From contig CANMKA010000022.1 of assembly GCA_947498355.1 (NCBI GenBank), positions 1-64,000 on the forward strand: DNA of 64,000 nt. Reading direction: 5' to 3'. The position numbers were made by a program, and so were the translations under genes. This document shows positions 46,041-55,660 of the stretch, piece by piece. Position 1 is the stretch's first letter; every line of letters starts with the position of its first letter. Below the pieces are notes generated by a model. It made no database searches, was not told the DNA's origin, and saw nothing but the letters and a program-made list of their open reading frames with translations. This DNA is from an uncultured Paraglaciecola sp. GTDB lineage: Bacteria > Pseudomonadota > Gammaproteobacteria > Enterobacterales > Alteromonadaceae.

Positions 46041-47558
46041 TTACGTATTCTGCTCAGCAATTTTAACTTTCCAAATTGCTGGTCCAGTTTCGTGGGCATT
46101 GGCACCAGAAGAATCAACCGCGACTGTAACCGGCATATCTTCAACATCAAATTCGTAGATAGCTTCCATTCCTAAATCTTCAAATGCGACGACTTTAGCC
46201 TTTTTAATTGCTTTGGAAACTAAGTAAGCCGCACCACCTACCGCCATCAAATACACAGATTTGTGTTTCGCAATACTTTTCACTGTGGCTGGCCCACGCT
46301 CGGCTTTACCTATCATACCGCTTATGCCGGTTTGCTCTAGCATCATGTCGGTAAATTTATCCATACGAGTCGCCGTAGTAGGTCCAGCAGGCCCGACAGC
46401 CTCATCGCCTACCGCATCAACAGGGCCTACGTAGTAGATAAACTTATTGTCAAAATCAACACCAGCAGGCAATCCTTCACCACTTTCTAGCATAGTCTGA
46501 ATGCGCTTGTGAGCCGCATCACGCCCAGTTAACATCTTACCCGAAAGCAGCACAGTTTCGCCTACTTTCCAGTCTTGAATATCTTCTTTCGTCACTGTGT
46601 TCAAATCGACTCGACGCGTCCCTTCTCCGACTTCCCATGTCACTTCAGGCCAGTCTTCTAGTTTAGGCGGCGTAAAGTCAGCAGGGCCAGAGCCATCAAG
46701 ATGGAAATGTGCGTGGCGAGTTGCGGCACAATTTGGGATCATTGCAACAGGTTTAGATGCAGCATGCGTCGGCAAAGACTTAATCTTGATATCGACCACA
46801 GTCGTTAGACCGCCTAAGCCCTGTGCGCCAATCCCTAAATCATTGACTTTCTTAAAAATATCTAAGCGTAACGCTTCTTCTGTCGTTTTTGGCCCTCTAT
46901 CCATCAATTCTTGAATATCAACAGGATCCATTAAACTTTCTTTAGCCAACACTGCCGCTTTTTCCGCCGTGCCGCCTATGCCTATTCCCAACATTCCTGG
47001 TGGGCACCAACCTGCTCCCATAGTAGGCAGGGTTTTAACTACCCAGTCAGCGATATCATCACTTGGATTAAGCATGACCATTTTAGATTTATTTTCAGAG
47101 CCGCCACCTTTAGCCGCAATCATGACTTCAATGTGCTCACCAGGTACAGTATCAATATGAACAACTGCAGGCGTATTATCTTTAGTGTTCGTTCTTTTAC
47201 CAGCAGGATCAGCGACAATCGATGCACGTAAAGGATTATCTGGGTTAAGGTAAGCTCGGCGAGTTCCCTCATCAACCATTTGTTGAACTGTTAAATCTGT
47301 TTTATCCCACTGTACACCCATCCCAATTTTAACAAAACAGGTCACAATGCCAGTGTCTTGACAAAGGGGGCGTTTACCCTCTGCAGACATTCGTGAGTTG
47401 ATTAAGATCTGTGCCATTGCATCTTTAGCTGCTTGGCTTTGCTCTTTTTCGTAAGCTTGCTCAACGGCCTTGATATAATCTAGGGGATGATAATAAGAAA
47501 TGAATTGCAAGGAGTCTTCGATACTATCGATGAAGTCCTGCTGACGGATAACAGCCAT
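46041..47558 (-). CDS. Class I (iron-sulfur) fumarate hydratase
   Basis: Converts fumarate to malate in the TCA cycle. The 505-residue class I enzyme carries the [4Fe-4S] cysteines in GKRPLCQDTGIVTCFVK, GAGWCPPGMLGIGIGG and IPNCAATRHAHFHLDG, plus GGGSENKSKMVML in the N-terminal domain and EAVGPAGPTTATRMDKFTDMMLEQTG in the C-terminal swivel domain. It is the FumA/FumB type, sensitive to oxygen and superoxide. Monocistronic with its own terminator; divergent from pabB. Confidence 0.94.
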   Translation of the reverse strand: MAVIRQQDFIDSIEDSLQFISYYHPLDYIKAVEQAYEKEQSQAAKDAMAQILINSRMSAEGKRPLCQDTGIVTCFVKIGMGVQWDKTDLTVQQMVDEGTRRAYLNPDNPLRASIVADPAGKRTNTKDNTPAVVHIDTVPGEHIEVMIAAKGGGSENKSKMVMLNPSDDIADWVVKTLPTMGAGWCPPGMLGIGIGGTAEKAAVLAKESLMDPVDIQELMDRGPKTTEEALRLDIFKKVNDLGIGAQGLGGLTTVVDIKIKSLPTHAASKPVAMIPNCAATRHAHFHLDGSGPADFTPPKLEDWPEVTWEVGEGTRRVDLNTVTKEDIQDWKVGETVLLSGKMLTGRDAAHKRIQTMLESGEGLPAGVDFDNKFIYYVGPVDAVGDEAVGPAGPTTATRMDKFTDMMLEQTGISGMIGKAERGPATVKSIAKHKSVYLMAVGGAAYLVSKAIKKAKVVAFEDLGMEAIYEFDVEDMPVTVAVDSSGANAHETGPAIWKVKIAEQNT

Positions 47559-47643
47559 ATATGCCTCTTAAATGTATACAGATTATTTTCTACCTTATAT
47601 GATACCCCGCTACTGTAGTCATCTCCATGATAAATCACCAAAA

Positions 47644-49044
47644 ATGAATGAACCTCAGGCCGTTTTAGTCAATGTTGAACCCGTAGACTTTTTAACTAAC
47701 GCTTCGATTACCGACTTATTCACTCACTATTGCGATAAAAGCTGGTCAATTTTACTCGACTCGGCAAATAGCGAACACCAAAATAGCCGCTATGACATAA
47801 TCGTATCAGAGCCTATTGTCACTTTAGTAACAAATAAAAACGTGACGACAATTAGCAATATACAAAGTGGCCAGTCTGACTCTTGTATTGAAGATCCAAT
47901 CACTCTATTAAAGCGCGAACACCACAAATATTTTGGCCAAATCGACAATGTACCATCTGAAGCTGAATTACCTTTTCATATTGGTGCACTCGGTTTGTTT
48001 GGCTATGATTTGGGCAAACAATTCGAGCCTAGAGTAGCCAGTCCAAATCAAGGATACCAGACCCCAGATATGGCAATTGGTTTGTATACTTGGAGTATCG
48101 TCAAAGACAACCAAACAGGCATTGTTTACCTCTCTTGGTTAAGCACCTATCCAAAACCAAACCTAGTGCACTTGAGAAAACAAGACAGTAGACCTATCAG
48201 CCCCTTTAAATTAGGGGCTGAATGGTCATCAAACATGAGCGCAGAAACATACGCAGCAAACATTTCGCGAGTACACAAATATTTATACGCTGGCGATTGC
48301 TATCAAATCAACCTAGCCCAGAGATTTGAAAGCACCTATACAGGCGACGAGTGGCAGGCTTACTTAAAATTGCGAGACGCTAACCAAGCTCCGTTTTCAA
48401 GCTTTATTCGTTTATCAGATGCTGCCATTTTGAGCATTTCACCCGAGCGTTTTATTTCGGTTAAAAATAATGTGGCTCAATCGAAACCCATTAAGGGCAC
48501 TCGGCCACGAGCACTTGATAGCACACAAGATGCAAAAATGGTCGAGCAACTGCTTTCATCAGAAAAAGACCAAGCCGAAAATTTAATGATAGTTGACTTA
48601 CTGCGTAATGATTTAAGCAAACATTGTCAGCCTCATTCAGTACAGGTACCTCAACTGTTTGAAATAGAGTCATTCAAGGCAGTTCATCATATGGTGAGCA
48701 CGGTTACGGGTAAACTTAATGCAGATAGCTCAGCTTTTGAATTGCTACGAGGGGCATTTCCAGGGGGGTCAATAACAGGCGCACCTAAAATACGCGCAAT
48801 GCAAATCATAGATGAGCTAGAACCCGACAATCGTAATATTTATTGTGGGAGTATCGGATTCATTAACTTTAATGGAGACATGGATACCAATATTTGTATC
48901 CGCACCTTGCTTTGCGAAAAGAGTCCCCAAGGCAACCATCTTTATTGCTGGGCAGGCGGCGGTATTGTAATTGACTCAAATGCAAAAGCTGAATATCAAG
49001 AAAGCCTAGATAAAGTATCTAAAATATTACCCGTACTACAATGA
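47644..49044 (+). CDS. pabB: Aminodeoxychorismate synthase component I
   Basis: Makes 4-amino-4-deoxychorismate for folate synthesis. The product has about 466 residues: an N-terminal half in the TrpE/PabB fold and a C-terminal chorismate-binding domain with FSSFIRLSDAAILSISPERF, PIKGTRPR (the Lys of PIKGT marks PabB rather than the PIAGT of TrpE), SEKDQAENLMIVDLLRNDL, GGSITGAPKIRAMQIIDELE and CGSIGFINFNGD. The frame is open from 47572, but the extra 24 residues look like 5' untranslated sequence, so I start at ATG 47644 (Shine-Dalgarno weak). It overlaps the Nudix gene by 4 bases. Confidence 0.92.
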   Translation: MNEPQAVLVNVEPVDFLTNASITDLFTHYCDKSWSILLDSANSEHQNSRYDIIVSEPIVTLVTNKNVTTISNIQSGQSDSCIEDPITLLKREHHKYFGQIDNVPSEAELPFHIGALGLFGYDLGKQFEPRVASPNQGYQTPDMAIGLYTWSIVKDNQTGIVYLSWLSTYPKPNLVHLRKQDSRPISPFKLGAEWSSNMSAETYAANISRVHKYLYAGDCYQINLAQRFESTYTGDEWQAYLKLRDANQAPFSSFIRLSDAAILSISPERFISVKNNVAQSKPIKGTRPRALDSTQDAKMVEQLLSSEKDQAENLMIVDLLRNDLSKHCQPHSVQVPQLFEIESFKAVHHMVSTVTGKLNADSSAFELLRGAFPGGSITGAPKIRAMQIIDELEPDNRNIYCGSIGFINFNGDMDTNICIRTLLCEKSPQGNHLYCWAGGGIVIDSNAKAEYQESLDKVSKILPVLQ

Positions 49045-49613
49045 CCCGAACTGAGCTTTTAACCTACTTTCAACATACACAATCGCCCCGCTACGCAGCA
49101 GAGTATCGCTGTGAACGAACAGTGCAAGCAGCCGTCTTACTTCCACTCGTCACCATTAATAATAAATTGCACTTATTGTTTACCGAGCGAGCAATGCATT
49201 TAAAGCATCATCCAGGGCAAATTAGTTTTCCGGGAGGTAAATATGAAGAGGAAGATGGCGATCTCTTAACGACCGCTCTTCGAGAAACCCATGAAGAAGT
49301 GGGTATAAGGCCTAATCAAGTTGACATAATAGGTGAACTACCTACTTATACGACTGTATCGAATTACCGAGTTAAGCCTTATATAGGCTTCATTGAAAAC
49401 GGGGTTAACCTCAGATTAGACAAAAATGAGGTAAACAGCGCGTTTACTGTGCCTCTAGACTATTTAATCAACACGGCTAATCATTTTAGTATCACTCGCC
49501 ATACTAAACACGAAAAGCACATTGTCTACTTCATTAAATGGCAAAGTTATACCATTTGGGGAGTCACCGCGGCATTCGTGCAGCATCTCGCCACACATAT
49601 TAATCACAATTAA
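49041..49613 (+). CDS. CoA pyrophosphatase-type Nudix hydrolase (NudL/YeaB-like)
   Basis: A 190-residue Nudix hydrolase. The Nudix box GGKYEEEDGDLLTTALRETHEEVGI fits GX5EX7REUXEEXGU, and the preceding LLFTERAMHLKHHPGQISFPGG is the UPF0035 signature of coenzyme A pyrophosphatases (NudL group). It starts inside the pabB stop (ATGA), so translation is coupled, as seen for pabB-nudL in other gammaproteobacteria. Confidence 0.92.
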   Translation: MTRTELLTYFQHTQSPRYAAEYRCERTVQAAVLLPLVTINNKLHLLFTERAMHLKHHPGQISFPGGKYEEEDGDLLTTALRETHEEVGIRPNQVDIIGELPTYTTVSNYRVKPYIGFIENGVNLRLDKNEVNSAFTVPLDYLINTANHFSITRHTKHEKHIVYFIKWQSYTIWGVTAAFVQHLATHINHN

Positions 49614-49636
49614 AAATGAAAGGCCGCATCTCGGCC
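49608..49636 (-). terminator. Terminator downstream of cysB
   Basis: Minus strand stem GGCCG / CGGCC with a 5-nt loop, followed by TTTCATTTTT. It lies between convergent genes. Confidence 0.7.
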
Positions 49637-49639
49637 CAA

Positions 49640-50686
<1,047 letters not shown>

Positions 50687-50841
50687 TCATAATTTGAAAA
50701 TAGTTGCGTAAATTTGCCGAAAACTCTTTGCGTGATCGACAAACATCACTAACAATCAGTAAAAGGTCTGTTAAGATAATTAGCTATATCAATAAGATAT
50801 GAAGTTTTAGTTTCGACTAAACCAAGTGAGGGAAGATAAAT

Positions 50842-51534
50842 ATGGGGAAATCTAATACCAGTATAGATTTTTCGACTGTTTTAGGTTCAGCTGTACACGA
50901 CATGAAAAACTCATTGTGTTTGCTACTTCAATCTATCGAAAATCTCGGTACATCTATTACAGACCCCAATATTACAACCCGCGAACATCTCGCCTCTGCT
51001 CACTATGAAGCTGCCCGCCTTAACACAGGTTTAGTGCAATTATTGTCTTTGTATCGCGCGGGCCTAGATAACCTTCCCTTAAATATCGATGAACATTATA
51101 TAGACGAAGTCGCAGATGAGCTGCGCGCGACCAACGAAAGTTACCTAAATCATAAAAATATGCGTTTAGAAGTCGAGCATTCAGCCGATTTAGTATGGTA
51201 TCTAGATGCAGATTTGATTGCCATATTACTCAATGACGTGCTAATTAATGCAATGCGCTACAGTAACGAACGGATCAAACTCAGCATTTTTGAGGAAGAG
51301 CAATTTTTAGTGGTAAAAATTGAAGATGATGGCCCTGGCTATCCTCAAGCAATGCTTGATGCAAATGACTTAAAAATGCAACACTTCGATATTAGCCAAG
51401 GGCGAACCGGGTTGGGCTTATTTTTTGCACGACTGATCGCTGAAGCTCATACTAATGGCGAGCGAAAAGGCAGTATTCGACTAGAAAATGGCGGGAGTTT
51501 TGGCGGCAGCGTATTTGAACTAAAACTACCTTAA
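50842..51534 (+). CDS. Small sensor histidine kinase without sensor domain
   Basis: A 230-residue cytoplasmic kinase consisting of only a dimerisation/phosphoacceptor region (His19 in AVHDMKNSLCLLLQSIENLG) and a GHKL ATPase domain: N box LLNDVLINAMRYSNERI, G1 IEDDGPGYP, G2 GRTGLGLFFARLIAEAH. No membrane segment or PAS domain is present, so the signal must come from a partner protein. The 56-base gap to the downstream membrane coiled-coil gene allows cotranscription. No response regulator gene is adjacent. Confidence 0.85.
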   Translation: MGKSNTSIDFSTVLGSAVHDMKNSLCLLLQSIENLGTSITDPNITTREHLASAHYEAARLNTGLVQLLSLYRAGLDNLPLNIDEHYIDEVADELRATNESYLNHKNMRLEVEHSADLVWYLDADLIAILLNDVLINAMRYSNERIKLSIFEEEQFLVVKIEDDGPGYPQAMLDANDLKMQHFDISQGRTGLGLFFARLIAEAHTNGERKGSIRLENGGSFGGSVFELKLP

Positions 51535-51590
51535 TAGTTTGGTATTCACGATATGAAAATAACTAAAAATTACATGGATATGACACGCCT

Positions 51591-52358
51591 ATGATGTTTA
51601 CTGTCATTATCGTCTTAATTATTGCCTTAGTATTAATAGGCGTAGTAGTTAATGCTATTCAGCAACACAAAACTAAGCTCGACGCTGAGCGAAGGACTGA
51701 AGTATCTAAACAAAAGAATATTATTGACAGTACCGAAGCTGCACTGCTGGTATCTGAAAGCTTACCCATATCTCAACGACTTATTTTCATTCTACAGCGC
51801 CGTGTTTTACAAAGCCTTAAAACCTTACAAGCCATGCAAGAGAGCAGCACAGATTCAAAAGAGCGTGTTAAAACCTTAGAAGACAACCTAAAAGCGATAG
51901 ACGTAAACAAGCCAGCGCCAGATGAGGGCAATTTTCAATTACCTCCAGGTGACAAACAAGTTATTCAATTTATACGAGGTGTAAAAACCCTACGCTCAAT
52001 TTTGCGAGCAGAGTTTAAAAAAGGCCGACTAGAAAGTCGTGTATTTTTGGCCGAAGACAAACACTTAGAAAGTCTTCAGCTACGAGCGAACGTTGATACC
52101 TTAGTAAGACGCGGCGATGTTGCTATGAAAAACAATCAAATGGGATCCGCAAGGCAGTGTTTAGAGAAAGCCATAGGCGCTTTGTCATCTCAACCCAATC
52201 CAACGACTTACATGACAACCAAACAAGCCGAACTTGAAGATAAGCTACAAAATATTGAGAAAACCCTTAAAAATGCCAACAGTAGAGATGTAGCAAAAAA
52301 GAAAGAATCAGAAAAAAACGAATTAGACGAACTCTTCTCGCAAAAGAAAAAGTGGTAA
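51591..52358 (+). CDS. Conserved single-pass membrane protein with coiled coil
   Basis: A 255-residue protein of unknown function. It has one N-terminal membrane helix (MFTVIIVLIIALVLIGVVVNAI), then a mostly helical, charged cytoplasmic part with a likely coiled coil (residues 95-120 and 215-245) and a TPR-like pair (ANVDTLVRRGDVAMKNNQMGSARQCLEKAIGAL). It ends in a Lys-rich tail (ELDELFSQKKKW). Similar proteins occur near a small histidine kinase in related marine genera. A scaffold or adaptor role is plausible but not shown. Confidence 0.75.
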   Translation: MMFTVIIVLIIALVLIGVVVNAIQQHKTKLDAERRTEVSKQKNIIDSTEAALLVSESLPISQRLIFILQRRVLQSLKTLQAMQESSTDSKERVKTLEDNLKAIDVNKPAPDEGNFQLPPGDKQVIQFIRGVKTLRSILRAEFKKGRLESRVFLAEDKHLESLQLRANVDTLVRRGDVAMKNNQMGSARQCLEKAIGALSSQPNPTTYMTTKQAELEDKLQNIEKTLKNANSRDVAKKKESEKNELDELFSQKKKW

Positions 52359-52420
52359 GCGCTTCTATCTGCGCCCTTCCCCTGTATAATTTGGGGTAAT
52401 TACGGTTATGAGCACTTACT

Positions 52421-53749
52421 TTGCAATTCAACGAACTATCCCTACACCACAATATTCTCAAAGCCTTAGCAATAAAAGACTTAGAAGAACCCACAGAGAT
52501 CCAACGTAAAGCGATACCTTATGCTTTAGTTGGAAGAGATTTAATTGCCTCTTCCAAAACAGGCTCGGGTAAAACCCTCGCTTTTTTGTTGCCCGCAGTA
52601 CACCGCGTACTCACTCAATCACCTTTGAGTAGACGAGATCCAAGAGTATTAATTCTGGCTCCAACCAGAGAGCTTGCTAAACAGGTCTTCTTGCAACTTA
52701 AGTGGCTTATTGCCAAGCAACCGCTGCGTGCGGCCTTGGTACTGGGTGGTGAAAATTTTAATGATCAGGTTAAAGCCCTTAAACATAACCCACAATTCAT
52801 TGTAGGTACTGCAGGTCGAGTAGCCGACCATATAATTGGCAAATCACTGTATTTGAACGGCCTTGAAATGTTGATCTTGGACGAAGCCGATCGCATGCTC
52901 GATTTAGGTTTTGAAGCCCAGCTTAAAATTATCAATAAAGCGGCAGATCATCGAAAACGCCAGTCAATGATGTTTTCGGCAACGCTGGATAGCGCCGAAA
53001 TCCATGACCTAACACAAATATTACTCAAATCCCCGCAACGAGTAACTGTGGGTGCAGCAAGTGAAGAACATAAAGATATTGTCCAATCTTTTGTTCTCGC
53101 AGACCATGTTACTCACAAAGAAGCCCTGCTGAGTCATGTTATACAGCAAAAGGATTATCGACAGGTCATAGTATTTACTGCCACGCGCAGCGATGCCGAG
53201 CGTTTAGCTCTTTTATTAAAAGAACAAGACATAGACGCTATTGGCCTAAGCGGTGAACTCACACAAGGTCAACGCAATAATATTATGAACGAGTTTGGCC
53301 GCGGTAAACACCAGGTTTTGGTCACCACAGACATAGCCTCAAGAGGACTTGACTTACTTAGTGTAGCCTTAGTCGTTAATTTTGATTTACCTAAGCTTGC
53401 TGATGAGTATGTACACAGAGTAGGACGAACCGGTAGAGCGGGCAACAAAGGCGAAGCCATCTCATTTGTTGGTCCAAAAGATTGGCAAAGTTACCTAAGA
53501 ATAAAGGCATTTTTACAACAAGACATTGCTTTTAGCCAAATCGAAGGCTTAGTAGCTAAGTTTACGGGCCTAAAACCGATTAAACCCAAAAATAAAACAC
53601 GTGTCGCTAAGAAAACAAGCAAAAAAGTAAGGGACTCTCAATCTGCACCCTCGGCTCCAAGAGTCAACACTATGCAAGGAAAAGAAGTAGGCGATGCACC
53701 TATGATGAGAAAACCTAGGTCATCAAAACCAATAACCGATGACGATTAA
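52421..53749 (+). CDS. DEAD-box ATP-dependent RNA helicase
   Basis: Second DEAD-box helicase of the window, 442 residues. Motifs: I SSKTGSGKT, Ia PTRELAKQ, II ILDEADRMLDLGF, III SAT, V TTDIASRGLDLLS, VI HRVGRTGRAGN. Motif Ib reads TAGRVAD instead of TPGR. The tail is basic and proline/serine-rich (KNKTRVAKKTSKKVRDSQSAPSAPR). The only start in frame near the conserved N-terminus is TTG 52421 (a stop lies four codons upstream), with weak GAG spacing. It is cotranscribed at most with the preceding gene (62-base gap). Confidence 0.9.
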   Translation: MQFNELSLHHNILKALAIKDLEEPTEIQRKAIPYALVGRDLIASSKTGSGKTLAFLLPAVHRVLTQSPLSRRDPRVLILAPTRELAKQVFLQLKWLIAKQPLRAALVLGGENFNDQVKALKHNPQFIVGTAGRVADHIIGKSLYLNGLEMLILDEADRMLDLGFEAQLKIINKAADHRKRQSMMFSATLDSAEIHDLTQILLKSPQRVTVGAASEEHKDIVQSFVLADHVTHKEALLSHVIQQKDYRQVIVFTATRSDAERLALLLKEQDIDAIGLSGELTQGQRNNIMNEFGRGKHQVLVTTDIASRGLDLLSVALVVNFDLPKLADEYVHRVGRTGRAGNKGEAISFVGPKDWQSYLRIKAFLQQDIAFSQIEGLVAKFTGLKPIKPKNKTRVAKKTSKKVRDSQSAPSAPRVNTMQGKEVGDAPMMRKPRSSKPITDDD

Positions 53750-54157
53750 CGCTAACCTAACAAACATATCCGAGGGCGTTATCTAAACGCCCATCGAAGT
53801 AGATTGAGCCTGAAACTAACTGGTGGATACGTCCAACCATATACCTGAATAGTGCCAGTGCTGGGTTAACCGATAAATGTCTCAGCTCTGGCATCCTGCT
53901 TCGCTCTACCTCCTAAATCCGTTTAATTATAGTGTCCCTATTATCATCACGGATGATGAAACCACAGGCTGTGATGAAATCACGTAAGAGAGCCCAGTTC
54001 CTGTCGACTTTATAAGTGTTTGCTGTAAACGATAACTTAACAGCCACTATGAAAAAAGAATACGCCTTAGCTCAGTGGTTTGGATTGATCTTGAAAAAGC
54101 GATCAAAAGACGACTAGTACCTATTGACTAACCAGAGGTTCATATGTGTTAGGTGTA
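53750..54157. other. Remnant-rich junction at the distal end of the cassette array
   Basis: There is no confident gene. It contains a hairpin GGGCGTT-atcta-AACGCCC (53774-53792), possibly the helicase terminator, a 45-codon minus-strand frame (53757-53894, MPELRHLSVNPALAL...) and a 23-codon plus-strand frame (54049-54120). Both look like fragments of decayed genes. The segment 54037-54154 starts TTAACAGCC and ends TGTTAGGT and may be a degraded terminal attC site. Confidence 0.45.
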
Positions 54158-54481
54158 CTAATCTCCACCACCGCCTCCTCCGTCGCCACCCGAAGAGCCA
54201 CCGCCAGAAGACCAATCGTCGGTTCGGCCTCCGGTGCGCTGGCCACTAACGTTAAAAATGTCACCCATTAAAGGAAGGCTAGTGTGTTTATTACTTGGAC
54301 CAACCCTAAACTCTTTGCCTTCGGAGTATGAAATGTATCGTTGCGTGACGAAAATGAACACTCCCAAAACAATAAAGACGAAACCGACAATCCGAAGCCA
54401 AGTTGCTTCATAAAAGCCTGCAACCTGAACAGATGTTCCAATTGCAATCATTATAATTCCGATCCAATTTCTAAATTCCAT
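54158..54481 (-). CDS. Cassette gene: small membrane protein with Gly-rich tail
   Basis: A 107-residue product of unknown function. It has two hydrophobic segments (WIGIIMIAIGTSVQVAGFYEATW and VGFVFIVLGVFIFVTQRYI), a polar middle part and a C-terminus that is almost pure Gly/Ser/Asp (SSGGGSSGGDGGGGGGD), a low-complexity extension typical of some cassette proteins. The start is ATG 54481, immediately past the attC boundary at 54488-54494; the upstream GTG would lie inside the attC core. Distal-most cassette seen. Confidence 0.65.
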   Translation of the reverse strand: MEFRNWIGIIMIAIGTSVQVAGFYEATWLRIVGFVFIVLGVFIFVTQRYISYSEGKEFRVGPSNKHTSLPLMGDIFNVSGQRTGGRTDDWSSGGGSSGGDGGGGGGD

Positions 54482-54487
54482 GTGTAC

Positions 54488-54553
54488 TCCTAACACCGCA
54501 TTAAGCGGCGAAAATCGCTTTTTATTTTTGTCCGCTTAAATGCTTTGTTATTT
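54488..54553 (-). repeat. attC recombination site (integron cassette), 66 bp
   Basis: Ends TCCTAAC and GTTATTT. The outer arms TAACACCGCATTAAGCGG and (complement) TAACAAAGCATTTAAGCGG pair, leaving a short imperfect centre. It lies between two minus-strand genes, as an attC should. Confidence 0.8.
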
Positions 54554-54560
54554 ACCGTTT

Positions 54561-54878
54561 CTAAATAGAGCATTCAACTGTCAAATCATTCAAAAACCTT
54601 TTTCCAAGCTCCCACGAGTTTGGTGTGAATTCTTCATGACTTTCATCGACTTCAGTACCGTCAATCGTCAGCTCATAATACTTAACGTCAGAACCATTTT
54701 TTTCTACCTGAATTGACAATGAGTACTCTGTTCCTAATTTAAGTTGCTCAAATATATTACTAAAACATTCATGTTTAACTGATTTATCCAAAACTTTGCC
54801 ATAGCGAACCTTTTTGATTGGCTCAACAGAACATCCAATCGTCAATAATGCGCTAATTAAAACTAAAATTACTTTCAT
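54561..54878 (-). CDS. Cassette gene: small lipoprotein
   Basis: A 105-residue protein with a lipoprotein signal (MKVILVLISALLTIGCSVE; lipobox TIGC) and a mature part rich in charged residues (SLSIQVEKNGSDVKYYELTIDGTEVDE). I do not recognise a family. It starts about 20 bases from the attC at 54898 and its stop is 8 bases from the attC at 54553, so it fills one cassette. Confidence 0.7.
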   Translation of the reverse strand: MKVILVLISALLTIGCSVEPIKKVRYGKVLDKSVKHECFSNIFEQLKLGTEYSLSIQVEKNGSDVKYYELTIDGTEVDESHEEFTPNSWELGKRFLNDLTVECSI

Positions 54879-54897
54879 GCTACTTAAGGTAAATAAC

Positions 54898-54976
54898 GCT
54901 TAACATATGGGGATTTTACGAGTGTTTTGGCCGAAGGCCAGCGAGTAAAATTCCCACCATAATGTTTTTGTTATAC
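54898..54976 (-). repeat. attC recombination site, 79 bp
   Basis: Ends GCTTAAC and GTTATAC. Inner arms GGGATTTTAC...GTAAAATTCCC and outer arms TAACATATGG...CCATAATGTTTTTGTTA give the folded attC layout. The centre contains GGCCGAAGGCC. Confidence 0.82.
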
Positions 54977-54996
54977 ATACATTAAACCTACAAATA

Positions 54997-55209
54997 CTAA
55001 AAATGGAAAAGTTGAAAAGTTGAAAACATTATAAATCTCTTACGTTGCACATCTGGCTTGGCTTTGATGATAATGAGCGAATAACCAATAGTGGACAAGC
55101 AAAAGCATGCAAAGGTAAGCATTGCTGACGATTTTTCGCCAACAAAAAAAGATAAAATAATGTACGGAGAGGTCGCTATTCCAACCAACCATTTACTCGA
55201 ATAATCCAT
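54997..55209 (-). CDS. Cassette gene: small two-helix membrane protein
   Basis: A 70-residue hydrophobic protein of unknown function (WLVGIATSPYIILSFFVG; MLTFACFCLSTIGYSLIIIKA). Only 38 bases separate it from the preceding gene and no attC is visible there, so it probably shares a cassette with 55248-55586 or the intervening attC has been lost. No family was recognised. Confidence 0.5.
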   Translation of the reverse strand: MDYSSKWLVGIATSPYIILSFFVGEKSSAMLTFACFCLSTIGYSLIIIKAKPDVQRKRFIMFSTFQLFHF

Positions 55210-55247
55210 TTCACTCCTACTGGTTCATGAGTATGTATAACTTTTAA

Positions 55248-55586
55248 TTAGGTGTAATTGCCAATAAAAGGACCGTACAATTTAAAACTGCCATCTAAGC
55301 CATTGTGAACCAGTATATAACTCAATGACTCACCTTTAGGTCTAAAGAGAGTAAAAGCTAAACTATCTGAAACCAATTCACTTCTTAGTTCACACATTTC
55401 ATCAATACCCAACGTACCTCTTTTAAACTCTCTGTCTGAAATGTTTTTTTGAATTAAGTTACCGTTTTGAAGCTGTAGTTTTATATATTTTACTTCTAAA
55501 TTTTCGCAGCTGCGCACTTTTACCGCATGAGCATTAAAACTGCAGAACGTAGCCATAACAACGACAAAAGCAAGTATTTTCATCAT
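55248..55586 (-). CDS. Cassette gene: small periplasmic protein
   Basis: A 112-residue protein with a signal peptide (MMKILAFVVVMATFCSFNAHA) and two Cys in the mature part that may form a disulfide (VRSCENLEV, DEMCELRSEL). No family was recognised. The open frame extends to 55664 through the attC, but the signal peptide begins at the ATG pair 55581-55586, directly after the attC boundary, and AGGTG precedes it. Confidence 0.7.
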   Translation of the reverse strand: MMKILAFVVVMATFCSFNAHAVKVRSCENLEVKYIKLQLQNGNLIQKNISDREFKRGTLGIDEMCELRSELVSDSLAFTLFRPKGESLSYILVHNGLDGSFKLYGPFIGNYT

Positions 55587-55589
55587 TAC

Positions 55590-55660
55590 ACCTAACGCCG
55601 CGCTCTGCGGAAATTTGGGAGCGCAGCGAGTAAATTTTCCGTAGCAGCGCCTTGTTAGCT
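55590..55660 (-). repeat. attC recombination site, 71 bp
   Basis: Ends ACCTAAC and GTTAGCT. The arms TAACGCCGCGCTCTGCGG...GGGAGCGCAGCG pair with the complement of CGAGTAAATTTTCCGTAGCAGCGCCTTGTTA. One of the clearest attC sites in the array; it includes the stop codon of the upstream 476-codon gene. Confidence 0.88.
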
